A DNA stretch of 64,000 bases from an uncultured Sulfuricurvum sp. (GCA_903844635.1 CAIMUF010000063.1:1-64000); one strand, 5' to 3'. Positions 8,074 to 17,655 are shown, numbered from the stretch's first letter. Notes: generated by a model from the sequence alone, not told the origin. A program made the numbers and translations.

Positions 8074-9714
8074 TTATTTTGAAATATAAAGTACAAATGT
8101 GAGAATTTCAAGGGAGAACATAACCAAAAAAGCAATTTTATAAAAGGTAACGGGAGAACGTTCGATCAGTGGACTCCCTTTAGAAAAATAGGGTTTTACT
8201 TTTTCAGGTGATTTGAGCTCATAAAAAAATTCTGAGTAGTGAGTGTAACGCTCATTGGAATCGAGTGCAATGGCGTGCATAATGATGGAATCGAGCCATC
8301 CAGGAATATTTTTGTTGAGCTTGATAGGCCGTTTGGGCGTTTTAAATGTAGGTGTTTGGAACGGTTCGATCTCACCGTAGGGCATAACACCTGTGAGTGC
8401 CCAGTAAAGGGTCACTCCGATGGAAAATATTTCACTCGATTCGTTGATAATTCCTCCTGTAAAACGCTCCGGTGCTAAATAGCTTGGAGTTCCTGCACGG
8501 GAGTTGAGAGAGAAAATTTCGACTATGGATCCAAAATCAACCATTTTAAAAGTGACCCCTGCCTCACTCACTTTTTTAGTGACGATAATATTTTCAGGCT
8601 TGATATCACCATGTACGAGTCCTAAGTGGAGTAGATGAGCTTCGGCTTTGTGTAAAAATTTCCCTAATTCAATCGCAGTATCAATGGAAACAGTGCGATT
8701 TTTGAGATAGTCTCGTAGATTTATCCCTTCAATCAGTTCCATAAGGTAATAACGCATGGTACGTTCTTTTGGAACCCATGCGTGGCCAAATGCTTTGTGG
8801 GTCACCTGTTTAGCATACCATGCTTCTCGGACAAACTCATCGAGCGCTTGAGGATCATCAGCGTTCATTGGAAATTTCATCACAAACAGTTCATCGTTTT
8901 TAGAGACTTTCCAAATACGGCGGTGCTCCATCATGGGAGAGAGGAGGGTATAACCGTCGATGACTTGACCCTCAAATAGAGTTTCAGGAATAGGCAGGGG
9001 TGCATTTTTGATCGCGTGGAGCGGATCGAGTGCGTCAATTCGAAAAATTTGCAAACTCATATCATCACGATCTTTTGGGAGAGCGTTTTGAGATACGTGG
9101 GTGACGATGCTTTTGGCTCCTAACCCTTTTTGCATCAGTTCTAAAAAAGAGACATTATCGATGAGATTATAAACTCCATCACTGCAAAGGATGAGGGTGT
9201 CACCAACGGCTATGTGCGTAGAGAGAATCGGGACATCAATATTTTCGCAAAGCCCGCATGCTTGCGTAAGTACGTGAGACATATACTCATCGTCCATAGT
9301 GTGATCGGTACTTAGCTGTTGCAGTTTAGCATCGGATGACAAAAGATAGATGCGTGAATCACCGAGATTAAGGGTATAAAGTGTTTCACCTTCGATGACG
9401 GTAAGGCAAAGAGTGGTGAGAAGCTCGATTTTCTCGTATTGCGACATCGATTCTTTGAATAAAAGATTGTTGATATGACGGGTGAACACTTCCATTGTTT
9501 TAGGAATGTCCCACGCTTTTGGACGCGTTTTAAACTGGTCGATAAAAAATTTTACGCATTGGCGCGCCGCGCTTCCGCCACGCTTCGCACTTCCGACCCC
9601 GTCACATAAGACGCTGACAAATAAGGTATTGTCGATGATGCTAAAAGCACACGCATCATCCCCCATACAATCAGGTTTAGGTAGGATGAATTGTGAAGAC
9701 TGAAGGTGTAACAT
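8074..9714 (-). CDS. Bifunctional PP2C phosphatase / Ser-Thr protein kinase
   Basis: A 546-residue fusion. Residues 1-235 are a PP2C (PPM) phosphatase: D-D-A-C-A-F near 20, C-D-G-V-G-S near 38, G-D-S-R near 122 and S-D-G-V near 178 supply the metal-binding aspartates. Residues about 245-510 are a Hanks-type kinase: an M-K-F lysine strand, H-G-D-I-K-P-E-N near 368 (catalytic loop), D-F-G near 393 and A-P-E near 413. A single helix near 525-543 should anchor the C-terminus in the membrane. The start codon directly follows the stop of the nitrate transporter gene, so the two are co-transcribed. This kinase/phosphatase fusion next to NNP-type nitrate transporters is a known pairing in other bacteria. 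It probably controls transport or nitrate use; the substrate is not known. Confidence 0.85.
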   Translation of the reverse strand: MLHLQSSQFILPKPDCMGDDACAFSIIDNTLFVSVLCDGVGSAKRGGSAARQCVKFFIDQFKTRPKAWDIPKTMEVFTRHINNLLFKESMSQYEKIELLTTLCLTVIEGETLYTLNLGDSRIYLLSSDAKLQQLSTDHTMDDEYMSHVLTQACGLCENIDVPILSTHIAVGDTLILCSDGVYNLIDNVSFLELMQKGLGAKSIVTHVSQNALPKDRDDMSLQIFRIDALDPLHAIKNAPLPIPETLFEGQVIDGYTLLSPMMEHRRIWKVSKNDELFVMKFPMNADDPQALDEFVREAWYAKQVTHKAFGHAWVPKERTMRYYLMELIEGINLRDYLKNRTVSIDTAIELGKFLHKAEAHLLHLGLVHGDIKPENIIVTKKVSEAGVTFKMVDFGSIVEIFSLNSRAGTPSYLAPERFTGGIINESSEIFSIGVTLYWALTGVMPYGEIEPFQTPTFKTPKRPIKLNKNIPGWLDSIIMHAIALDSNERYTHYSEFFYELKSPEKVKPYFSKGSPLIERSPVTFYKIAFLVMFSLEILTFVLYISK

Positions 9715-10992
9715 TTATATTTTTGCCCCTGAAACTGCGCCCCACGTTGTTCTCCAACGCGTTTTAACCAGACTGATACCGCTCATTGCGATAAGAACCA
9801 TCACACCGAAGATCAAAAATCCGGCTGTATACCCCTCGAATGCTCCTTGAGACCATCCGAATGTTTTGATAAGAGCCGTACCGCCCAAACCGCCTGCTGC
9901 ACCGATAAGTCCTGTCATAACGCCGATGTCTTTACCAAAACGCTGCGGAACGAGTTGAAAGACTGAACCATTTGCCATTCCCAAATTTGCCATGATAAGA
10001 AACATCACGACAATCGCTGCCCAAAACGGAAGTTTAATAAAGGCACTGATAAGTGAGAGAACGACAATCATACCAAAAAAGATATAAAGTGATTTTATTC
10101 CCCCCATTTTATCGGCAACTGCACCGCCAACCGGACGAAGCATCGCTCCTGCAAAAATACAAAGTGCTCCGAAATATCCAGCGATAACTTTGACGTTCTC
10201 TTCGTTCATCACATCGATGCCAAAGGCAGACATATCTGCTTGGTAGGTGTTCATCAAATAGACTTTCATGTAGTTGGCAAATCCGATGAATCCTCCGAAA
10301 GAGACCGCATAAAAGAGGTTAAACCACCATGTGTCTTTGTCTCGCATGAGTTTCATATAATCCGCTAATTTTTTAGGATTTGGTTTGTAGACACTTGCAG
10401 GTGCATCTTTCGCCATAAGCATGTAGGCTACCAATACAACACTCGACAAAATCCCGCCGACCAAAAAGACCGATGCCCATCCCCAAAGCTCTGCAATTTT
10501 TGGCGCAAATAAAAAGTCAATAACAACCCCGATATTTCCAGCCCCTGCAATTCCAAGAACTGTTCCCTGAAGACGTGGCGGATACCATTGACCTGCTTGC
10601 GGAAGTGCTACAGCAAACGATGCACCTGCAAAACCAAGACCCAATGCAACAAGAAGAAGCTGATTATAGGTAATTGAATCCGCACTAATATAGGCTAAGA
10701 ACAGTGTGGCAATCACGATGAGCTGAGAAACAAGAGCGGTTTTTTTAGCTCCGATCTTATCGACAAACACACCCAGTACGATACGCAGGAGTGCACCCGC
10801 AAGTACTGGAACCGCGAGCAGTGTCGCTTGTTGATCATCATTCATGCTAAATCCGCGGCTTGAGAGGCTTTCCCTAATCTCGGTTGCTAATGGTCCCAGC
10901 ATCGTCCACATCATAAAACTAAAATCAAAATACAAGAACGCGGCAAACAGTGTTGGCCAGTGTCCCTCTTTTTTTAAATCTCCGAATTTCAT
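9715..10992 (-). CDS. narK: Nitrate/nitrite transporter, NarK/NNP family (MFS)
   Basis: A 425-residue major facilitator protein with about 12 transmembrane helices and no signal peptide. Family marks include the early F-M-M-W segment, the G-F-A-G-A-S-F-A motif near residue 120 and G-A-G-N-I-G-V near 150, in the Gly-rich nitrate-signature style of NNP proteins. A second Gly-rich stretch (G-A-A-G-G-L-G-G) lies near 370. It imports nitrate, exports nitrite, or exchanges the two. No nitrate reductase gene lies in the window, so respiratory versus assimilatory use cannot be told. A strong AGGAGG precedes the ATG and lies partly inside the palindrome TCCTAATTAGGA (10999-11010). The kinase/phosphatase gene follows directly. 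Confidence 0.88.
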   Translation of the reverse strand: MKFGDLKKEGHWPTLFAAFLYFDFSFMMWTMLGPLATEIRESLSSRGFSMNDDQQATLLAVPVLAGALLRIVLGVFVDKIGAKKTALVSQLIVIATLFLAYISADSITYNQLLLVALGLGFAGASFAVALPQAGQWYPPRLQGTVLGIAGAGNIGVVIDFLFAPKIAELWGWASVFLVGGILSSVVLVAYMLMAKDAPASVYKPNPKKLADYMKLMRDKDTWWFNLFYAVSFGGFIGFANYMKVYLMNTYQADMSAFGIDVMNEENVKVIAGYFGALCIFAGAMLRPVGGAVADKMGGIKSLYIFFGMIVVLSLISAFIKLPFWAAIVVMFLIMANLGMANGSVFQLVPQRFGKDIGVMTGLIGAAGGLGGTALIKTFGWSQGAFEGYTAGFLIFGVMVLIAMSGISLVKTRWRTTWGAVSGAKI

Positions 10993-10998
10993 GCATCC

Positions 10999-11010
10999 TC
11001 CTAATTAGGA
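10999..11010. promoter_or_regulatory. 12-bp palindrome overlapping the narK ribosome-binding site
   Basis: TCCTAATTAGGA is a perfect palindrome that covers part of the AGGAGG ribosome-binding site of the minus-strand nitrate transporter gene. It could be an operator, or a small structure affecting translation. Twelve-base palindromes are not rare by chance, so only the position makes it noteworthy. Confidence 0.25.
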
Positions 11011-11183
11011 TTTTTTTATCTCAAAAGTGTACACTAATGTGCAATGCTTTCTATTCAGTTGATTGTTTATTTTTTAATCAGTTAGTTTTATTTATTTTAT
11101 TTAGGTTGCAAGAAAAGAGTTTTAATTTAAAAATGTGCTACTATAGTATCTTTATAGATAAATGGCTTTGTGAGGAAAATGGA

Positions 11184-12170
11184 ATGATGATTAGACGAGT
11201 AGGTGGATTGATAACTCTTGCCATTGCATTGCATGCTCAACCGTATACGTTAGGCAATGGACTGCATATTGATCCGATGTTTAATATTGGCGGTTATTTT
11301 TCCAGCGAATTTCAGTCAAAAAATAGCGAAGAATCACTTACATTTGATGATGTAGCCGTCATGGCATACGGGGATATTAATCCTATGTTCTCGTATTTAG
11401 CAGAGTTTGAAGCAGTTGGTTTTTATCATAAAAATCTTTCAACAGGAGAAGAGAAGGGAAATCAAAAGTTTCATGCAGAACGATTTTATGCGGACCTTTG
11501 GCTCGCAGATGCATACAATTTTCGACTGGGTAAGATGCTGACCCCGATTGGCTATTGGAATATAGAGCCTATTAATGTTTTGCGTGATACAACTTCCAGT
11601 CCTCTTTACAGTATGCTTCTTTTTCCTAAATTTTTGACGGGTGTTGATCTAAATGGCTATATCCCGAATGTTGATAACGTTCACTACCACCTTTTTGCGC
11701 AAAATAATCATGATCTTGATGAAGAGTATATAAATATTCCCAATACTCATTTTTATGGCTTTTCAGCTGAGAAAGAACTAACAAATGAATCCAGTTTCGG
11801 AGGAAGTGTCGGGGAATATATTACGCTAACTAATCAGCGTACCCGTTTCATTCAAGCCAATACAAAATTTGACAATGAACAATGGCAAATGATGGGTGAA
11901 ATGATCTTTGCCCAAAATAATTTTGCTGATAACGATCATTCGTCAACTCTTTCAGGATATGCCCAAGGGATGTATCGCTATACCCAAGAACATGCTTTTA
12001 TCGGTCGATATGAATACTACAATGATCATCATACCAATTATGTCGATAATATCGCGGTTGCAGGATACAGCTATCGACCTTGGTATCCAGTATCACTTAA
12101 AGGTGAATATCAGTGGCATTCGTTGAGGGATGAGAATACTTTTTTATTCTCATTGTCGGTATTGTTCTGA
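11184..12170 (+). CDS. Outer-membrane porin-like protein of a signalling operon
   Basis: A 328-residue protein from the ATG at 11184, chosen because GAGG at 11172-11175 lies eight bases upstream and a signal peptide follows directly. The mature protein has many aromatic strand-like segments and ends in S-V-L-F, with the terminal Phe of barrel proteins. The segment around R-L-G-K-M-L-T-P-I-G-Y is like porins that copurify with phosphate- or anion-binding proteins. Its TGA overlaps the ATG of the PstS-like gene by one base, and the HD-GYP gene follows, so the three form one operon. It may admit a ligand that the small binding protein senses. Confidence 0.6.
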   Translation: MMIRRVGGLITLAIALHAQPYTLGNGLHIDPMFNIGGYFSSEFQSKNSEESLTFDDVAVMAYGDINPMFSYLAEFEAVGFYHKNLSTGEEKGNQKFHAERFYADLWLADAYNFRLGKMLTPIGYWNIEPINVLRDTTSSPLYSMLLFPKFLTGVDLNGYIPNVDNVHYHLFAQNNHDLDEEYINIPNTHFYGFSAEKELTNESSFGGSVGEYITLTNQRTRFIQANTKFDNEQWQMMGEMIFAQNNFADNDHSSTLSGYAQGMYRYTQEHAFIGRYEYYNDHHTNYVDNIAVAGYSYRPWYPVSLKGEYQWHSLRDENTFLFSLSVLF

Positions 12171-12571
12171 TGAAAATAATCATTTTGTTTTTTGGGTTAT
12201 TGATATTAGTTTCAGGGGCAAATTACAGTGTTATAGTCTCTAAAAAGCTCTCGTATTTGAGCGTAAGCTCTCATGAGATTCGTGATGTTTTTTTACAAAA
12301 AAGACATACGATCGGGGATCAAAAGCTTATTCCGATTAATCTAGTTGGGCAAGACGATGCTCGAAGTACTTTTGAATCGGTTGTCTTAGGGATGGATAGA
12401 AATCGCCTTAATTCGTATTGGATCAAGCAGCACTTTGCCGGCGTTAATCCTCCTGTGACACAGCCTTCGTACGAGTCTATTAAGTCCTTTGTCCAAAATG
12501 TGGATGGTGCTATTGGCTACATTCCCTCAAAAATGGTGGATAACAGTGTGAAGGCAGTTTATGAGTTTTAA
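12170..12571 (+). CDS. Small PstS-like periplasmic binding-domain protein
   Basis: A 133-residue protein with a signal peptide (about residues 1-17, G-A-N). The rest resembles a half-size phosphate-type periplasmic binding protein: S-S-H-E-I-R-D-V-F near 34, Q-K-R-H near 44, then a W-I-K-Q-H segment and a late G-A-I-G-Y-I-P motif near 118 typical of PstS-like domains. It is far too short to be a full transport binding protein, and no ABC permease is nearby. It starts inside the stop of the barrel gene and ends 11 bases inside the HD-GYP gene. It probably delivers ligand information to the membrane HD-GYP protein. Confidence 0.6.
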   Translation: MKIIILFFGLLILVSGANYSVIVSKKLSYLSVSSHEIRDVFLQKRHTIGDQKLIPINLVGQDDARSTFESVVLGMDRNRLNSYWIKQHFAGVNPPVTQPSYESIKSFVQNVDGAIGYIPSKMVDNSVKAVYEF

Positions 12572-14069
12572 GCTAAAAACAATTCTTTTGTTTTTAGGAA
12601 TTAGTTTAATTCCATATGCTTTGACGATGTTGTTGATGGGTAATTCGTTTCGAAGTGAACAGTACAATGCTGTAACACAGGAAATGAATACTCAGTTAAG
12701 TATGAGTGTAGAACATATTAACCAACAGCTTGAAACAGTGCAAAAAGATATGGCTTTTATCGCTAAATCAGATGTGATGAATGATATGTACACGCAAGAT
12801 TTAGATCACCGTATCAGCAATGCACTTTTGGCCAAAAAAAATGATCTGAAAATCAAGGGTGATTTTTACGTTATTGATCAAAAGGACAGAATTTTAGCAT
12901 CAAGCGATTTCTCGTCTATTGGGTCTAATATTAGGCAAAAACCTTTTTTTAGTATACCAATAATCTCTAATTTTACCCAGCAATCTATCGGCACTATTGT
13001 TGTTGTTTATCCTCTTGAAAATTTAAAACCTTTTTTTTCCAATACAGCTGAAAGGCACTTTTATGTTCGACATCATGATGGTCAAATTGATTTACGTCCG
13101 AGTATATTTGAAAAACCGCTCATAGTGTCTCAACCATTAACCATAAAACCTGATTTGACCATTGTTTTGGAAGAAGAGAAAGCCTTTGCCTATCGGTTGT
13201 TATACAAATATGAGCAATGGTTTCTCTTGCTTTTGATTGCTGGTGCATTGTTCATCGCTACTGCGGCGTATTATGTAGCAACGGCACTTATTCGTCCCGT
13301 CATTACTCTCTCGGATGTTGCAAAAAAAGTAACGAAAACTCAAGATTATACACAGCAGGTAAAAATTGATCGTGATGATGAGATAGGACAACTCTCTGAT
13401 GCGTTTAATACGATGATTGGTGGAATGGATACGGCTCTTGAAGAGATTACGGCTCTTAATAAAGAGATTGAAGATACACAGCGCGAAGTTGTTTTCACAA
13501 TGGGTGCAATCGGAGAGAGTCGTTCCAAAGAAACCGGTAATCATGTAAGAAGAGTTGCTGAGTATTCCAAACTTCTTGCACTTTATTCAGGTCTTAATGA
13601 AAATGAAGCTGAAATGCTCAGACAAGCTTCTCCAATGCATGATATAGGAAAAGTAGCTATTCCTGATGCCGTTTTAAACAAGCCAGGACGTTTCGATGAA
13701 GAAGAACGTCGTATTATGGATACGCATGCAGCTCTTGGATACGAGATGCTCAAGCATTCTCAGCGTGAGTTACTTTTGATGGCAGCAACGGTTGCGTATG
13801 AACACCATGAAAAATGGGATGGCAGCGGTTATCCGAGGGGACTCGGTGGTGAAGCTATTCATATTTATGGTCGGATTACGGCATTGGCAGATGTTTTTGA
13901 TGCATTGGGAAGCGATCGGGTTTATAAAAGTGCGTGGGAAGATGAACGAATTTTTAACCTTTTTCGTGAAGAGCGAGGGAAACATTTTGACCCGTCTCTT
14001 ATCGATATTTTCTTTGACCATTTAGATGAATTTTTAACAATTCGTGAACATTTGCGTGATAAAATATAG
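12561..14069 (+). CDS. Membrane HAMP / HD-GYP cyclic-di-GMP phosphodiesterase
   Basis: A 502-residue sensor. TM1 is near residues 8-26, a periplasmic sensory region near 30-215, TM2 near 217-240 and a HAMP segment near 240-295. A short coiled coil (about 290-315) leads into the HD-GYP domain (about 315-490). The HD pair is in H-D-I-G-K near 360, and H-H-E-K-W-D-G-S-G-Y-P near 415 carries the GYP signature, so it should hydrolyse c-di-GMP. The gene overlaps the PstS-like gene by 11 bases, pointing to direct coupling of periplasmic sensing to c-di-GMP breakdown. The ligand is unknown; an anion sensed through the PstS-like partner is my inference. Confidence 0.85.
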   Translation: MSFKLKTILLFLGISLIPYALTMLLMGNSFRSEQYNAVTQEMNTQLSMSVEHINQQLETVQKDMAFIAKSDVMNDMYTQDLDHRISNALLAKKNDLKIKGDFYVIDQKDRILASSDFSSIGSNIRQKPFFSIPIISNFTQQSIGTIVVVYPLENLKPFFSNTAERHFYVRHHDGQIDLRPSIFEKPLIVSQPLTIKPDLTIVLEEEKAFAYRLLYKYEQWFLLLLIAGALFIATAAYYVATALIRPVITLSDVAKKVTKTQDYTQQVKIDRDDEIGQLSDAFNTMIGGMDTALEEITALNKEIEDTQREVVFTMGAIGESRSKETGNHVRRVAEYSKLLALYSGLNENEAEMLRQASPMHDIGKVAIPDAVLNKPGRFDEEERRIMDTHAALGYEMLKHSQRELLLMAATVAYEHHEKWDGSGYPRGLGGEAIHIYGRITALADVFDALGSDRVYKSAWEDERIFNLFREERGKHFDPSLIDIFFDHLDEFLTIREHLRDKI

Positions 14070-14094
14070 CATAGTTCAAAAAAAGGGGATTTGC

Positions 14095-14532
14095 ATGTTT
14101 GCTGAATTCAAAAAATTTTTAATCGGTGGCAATGTCATCGATATGGCCGTAGGATTTATTTTTGGTGCTGCGTTTGCAACCGTTGTTAAATCATTGGTCG
14201 CCAATATCATTATGCCACCGGTTGGTTTACTCATGGGTGGAGCCGATTTTTCATCATTATTTATCGCTTTGGACGGTAAAGAGTATATTTCATTAGCCGC
14301 TTTGGATGCCGCTGGGGCTCCTGCTATCAAGCTTGGATTGTTTGTAAATGATGTTATTTCGTTTACGATTTTAGGATTTGTGATGTTTATGATGGTGAAA
14401 GCCTATAATAAACTTAAAGCGCAAGAGCCTGAAGCCGCAGCAGCTGTACCTACGACTAAAGTATGTCCTGAATGTGCAATGGAAATTCCATTAGCAGCCC
14501 ATGTGTGTCCTCATTGCCGAAGTGTGCAATAA
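14095..14532 (+). CDS. mscL: Large-conductance mechanosensitive channel MscL with C-terminal zinc ribbon
   Basis: A 145-residue protein from the ATG at 14095, preceded by GGGG at 14085-14088. The MscL core has F-K-K-F-L-I-G-G-N-V-I-D-M-A-V-G-F-I near the start (TM1, pore-lining) and a second helix near residues 80-102. The usual charged C-terminal helix is followed by C-P-E-C and C-P-H-C (residues about 123-143), a zinc-ribbon not present in the E. coli protein. It should act as an emergency osmotic release valve in the inner membrane. The ribbon is cytoplasmic, so it may bind metal or a partner. It follows the HD-GYP gene by 25 bases and may be co-transcribed with it. Confidence 0.85.
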   Translation: MFAEFKKFLIGGNVIDMAVGFIFGAAFATVVKSLVANIIMPPVGLLMGGADFSSLFIALDGKEYISLAALDAAGAPAIKLGLFVNDVISFTILGFVMFMMVKAYNKLKAQEPEAAAAVPTTKVCPECAMEIPLAAHVCPHCRSVQ

Positions 14533-14538
14533 GTTTTA

Positions 14539-17500
14539 TTAACGACTCATTCTAAATACTTCAAACGCTTCTGCGGGAAGAGGTTTAGAATAAAAATATC
14601 CTTGTATTTCATCACATCCTTCTGCTTGAAGATATTCGAGCTGCTCAATCGTTTCAACTCCCTCTGCAATAGTTTGCAAGCCTAAGCGTTTTGCCATACT
14701 GATGATCGCACTGACGATAGCTTTATCCTCTTTATCAATATTGATGTCCCGAATAAAAGATTGATCAATCTTGAGTTTATAGATTTTGAATTTCTTCAGA
14801 TAGCTTAAGCTTGAGTACCCTGTCCCAAAATCATCTATGGACATGTGTACCCCAAGATCGTGTAAATCATTCATTACATTGATGGCTTTTTGCGGATCAT
14901 GCATCGCTATGCTTTCGGTCAGTTCAAGTTCCAGGTATTGAGGGGGTAATCCGATTTCTTCAAGTATCATGGAAACCGTGTTTAACAGCGATAGATGCCG
15001 AAATTGTATTGCTGATAGATTGACTGCAATAATAATTGGTTTACTTCCTTGGTCCATCCATATTTTTGCTTGAGATATAGCGGTTTGCAGTACCCACTCC
15101 CCTACAGGTAAGATGAGACCATTTTCTTCTAAAATAGGGATAAATTCCGCAGGAGATATACTTCCATACTCGGGATGATGCCAGCGTAAAAGTGCTTCTA
15201 CCCCAATGATTTCGCCATCCTTAGAAGAAATTTGAGGTTGATAGTGGAGCTGAAATTGATTTTTTTCCAGCGCATGACGCAAGGCATTGCTAAATTGTAG
15301 ATTTCGAGCTGAATGTTCTTGCATCTCATTGGTAAAGAAGCTGTAGCCGTTACGCCCCTCTTGTTTGGCGCGATACATCGCGGTATCGGCATTTTTATAG
15401 AGAGTTTCGAAATCTATTCCGTCATTAGGGTATAAGGCAATTCCAATAGAAGCGCTGGTATTCAGTTCATGATGATCGATTTGGAAAGGAGTGTTAAAAA
15501 TATCCAAAAGTTTTTGAGCCACTTTTCTGGCTCCATTACTCTGTATGTTGGGGAGAAGAATGATGAACTCATCGCCTCCTAGCCGTGCTAAGGTGTCTTC
15601 TTCACGTAATAATGATTGCATACGTTCAGAAGACTGAACCAGAAGGGTGTCACCGACACTGTGTCCTAAGGTATCATTAATTTCCTTGAATCGGTCAAGG
15701 TCGAGGAACATGACTGTAATCTCTTTATTGTTGCGTTTTGCCAAACTTAATAAATTTTTAATTTGAAGGTTGAGCTGTGTACGATTTGGCAATCCTGTCA
15801 GAGAATCAAAATTTGCCAGATATCGGATTTGATCTTCATTATGTCTACGTTGGGTTGTATCTCTTGTAATACCTAGCAACATAGTAATATTTCCATTGGC
15901 ATCACGCAAAGGTGTTGCATGGGTTTCAAGCCAGCGATGTGTCCCTTTGATTCCCTGAATTTCAAACTCTAATATACCATTTTCCCCATTCATCACACGT
16001 TTATGCAACGCGATAAAAGCGGATCGCCATTCAGGAAGCAAGTAGTGCATTAAAGTATATTTTTGTGCTTCTTCCAGCGTATCCACTTCTAACATTTTTA
16101 ATCCGGCAGGATTCATCTCGATAAGCTTACCGTTGGTATCCACCAATTTGACACATTCGGGTTCCGTCTCAATAATAGTTGATAGATGTTTTTGACTTTG
16201 GAACAAAGCATCTTCAATCTCTTTTCGATGAGCGTCACGAGCAAAGCTATCCAAGGCGTAGTTGATGTCCAATACCATCTCTTCTAGTAACCTTTGAGAT
16301 GTTTCATCAAAAGCATTCGTTTCTTCAGCATAGAGGGTAAAAACCCCTACTGGTATACCGTTTCGTTCAATGGGAAGAGCAGCAGAAGAGCCCCATCTGT
16401 ATATTTTTCCTTTGGTATGCCAAGGTGCCGTTGAGGAGTCATTTTGAAAATCTTGGCACCAAATCGGATGCTTCTCATTAAATGCACGTCCGCAAGGACC
16501 TTGTCCCAAAGGATTATTAGAGTCTAGAGATATGGAAAGTTCAAAAAGATAATCGCTTCCTTCTCCGTAATAAGCAACGGGGATGATTTGTTGTTTTTCT
16601 TGATTTGCAAATCCAATCGTTGCCATCTTCATTCCGCCGAAATTGACTGCATCACGGCAAATGATGGGAAAGAGTTCTTCTTCATTTTTTGATCTTACAA
16701 TGGCTTGATTACATTGACTAAGAGCCGCATACAGTTGTGTTAAGCGGGCATTACTGGCCGTGGTTTGCTTAAGTTTGATTTGCGTTTCTTTTAGCCATCC
16801 CAATATGCTGTCTTCCATTCCTTCATTTAAAACGATAGGATTAGTGAAATCTCCTTGACCGATAGCGGCAATATGATGATGTACGTTATCAATGGTATCT
16901 CCTAGTATTTTGTTTATTGTTTTATAAAGTCTCCAAACCATAAAGAAAAAATAAATTCCAATTAAAATAAAGAGTATTCGAAAATAAAAGGCAATCATTT
17001 CAGCTCGATAAACAGCATCATTCGTCCGTTTTTTCATCATGACATAAAATTGATCAATAGGATGCATGATAGAAGCTTTTGCCTGGTGGTAAGTTTCATC
17101 ATGCAAGAGTTCGAGTGCTTTTTGTTTTTGAAGAGCCCTCTGCGATGGAGAGCCTTGTGATTGAATCAGCTTCATTGCAGCAAATTCGGTTTGGGTTAGA
17201 GCATCAGAATTATTTTTAGCTTCTGTAAGTTTGGAAAATTCATCGTAGGTGAAGCCGGCTTTAGCCATCATATCCATAAGTGAAATCGATTGATTGCTTG
17301 ATGGACGTGGACGTTTATTATCCAGACCAACCAAATCCCAATAAATATTTTGATAATCGAGGGGACGAGGTTTTTTACCATTACGAATATCGAGAATTTC
17401 TTGATAATATTCTTTATAGCGCAAATTTCCTGTAGCTGCATAGGTTCTAATCATTCGGGTTAAGTCATCCGATGAATGGCGCAGTTCATCCGCGAGTAAA

Positions 17501-17646
17501 AAAGAGTTCAGACGTATTTCATTTACACGGTCAATTTGTTTTTCAAAATAAACATAGACATTAAATGAAATTAAAAATAGTATTAAGACAGAAATTGTTT
17601 GCCAAAGATTCCGTACGAAAGGAGAATAAGATTTTTTTAAAGGCAT
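14539..17646 (-). CDS. GAF-PAS-GGDEF-EAL signalling protein
   Basis: A 1035-residue membrane sensor. TM1 is near residues 15-33, a periplasmic or linker region near 35-215 and TM2 near 220-240. A GAF domain (about 300-470), a PAS domain (about 485-605), a GGDEF domain (about 615-780) and an EAL domain (about 795-1030) follow. The diguanylate-cyclase motif is intact (G-G-D-E-F near 690). The EAL domain keeps E-A-L near 813, E-L-T-E and D-D-F-G-T-G, so it could both make and break c-di-GMP. The periplasmic part contains D-D-L-T-R-M-I-R-T-Y-A, often seen in chemosensory-type input modules. A perfect 16-bp inverted repeat lies directly upstream of its ribosome-binding site. It is convergent with mscL, six bases apart. 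Confidence 0.88.
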   Translation of the reverse strand: MPLKKSYSPFVRNLWQTISVLILFLISFNVYVYFEKQIDRVNEIRLNSFLLADELRHSSDDLTRMIRTYAATGNLRYKEYYQEILDIRNGKKPRPLDYQNIYWDLVGLDNKRPRPSSNQSISLMDMMAKAGFTYDEFSKLTEAKNNSDALTQTEFAAMKLIQSQGSPSQRALQKQKALELLHDETYHQAKASIMHPIDQFYVMMKKRTNDAVYRAEMIAFYFRILFILIGIYFFFMVWRLYKTINKILGDTIDNVHHHIAAIGQGDFTNPIVLNEGMEDSILGWLKETQIKLKQTTASNARLTQLYAALSQCNQAIVRSKNEEELFPIICRDAVNFGGMKMATIGFANQEKQQIIPVAYYGEGSDYLFELSISLDSNNPLGQGPCGRAFNEKHPIWCQDFQNDSSTAPWHTKGKIYRWGSSAALPIERNGIPVGVFTLYAEETNAFDETSQRLLEEMVLDINYALDSFARDAHRKEIEDALFQSQKHLSTIIETEPECVKLVDTNGKLIEMNPAGLKMLEVDTLEEAQKYTLMHYLLPEWRSAFIALHKRVMNGENGILEFEIQGIKGTHRWLETHATPLRDANGNITMLLGITRDTTQRRHNEDQIRYLANFDSLTGLPNRTQLNLQIKNLLSLAKRNNKEITVMFLDLDRFKEINDTLGHSVGDTLLVQSSERMQSLLREEDTLARLGGDEFIILLPNIQSNGARKVAQKLLDIFNTPFQIDHHELNTSASIGIALYPNDGIDFETLYKNADTAMYRAKQEGRNGYSFFTNEMQEHSARNLQFSNALRHALEKNQFQLHYQPQISSKDGEIIGVEALLRWHHPEYGSISPAEFIPILEENGLILPVGEWVLQTAISQAKIWMDQGSKPIIIAVNLSAIQFRHLSLLNTVSMILEEIGLPPQYLELELTESIAMHDPQKAINVMNDLHDLGVHMSIDDFGTGYSSLSYLKKFKIYKLKIDQSFIRDINIDKEDKAIVSAIISMAKRLGLQTIAEGVETIEQLEYLQAEGCDEIQGYFYSKPLPAEAFEVFRMSR

Positions 17647-17655
17647 TATTATTCC

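Noticed and set aside
11055-11085. TTGAT...AATCA as an FNR-type site before the nitrate transporter
   Set aside because: The spacing between half-sites is far longer than the four bases of FNR/CRP sites.
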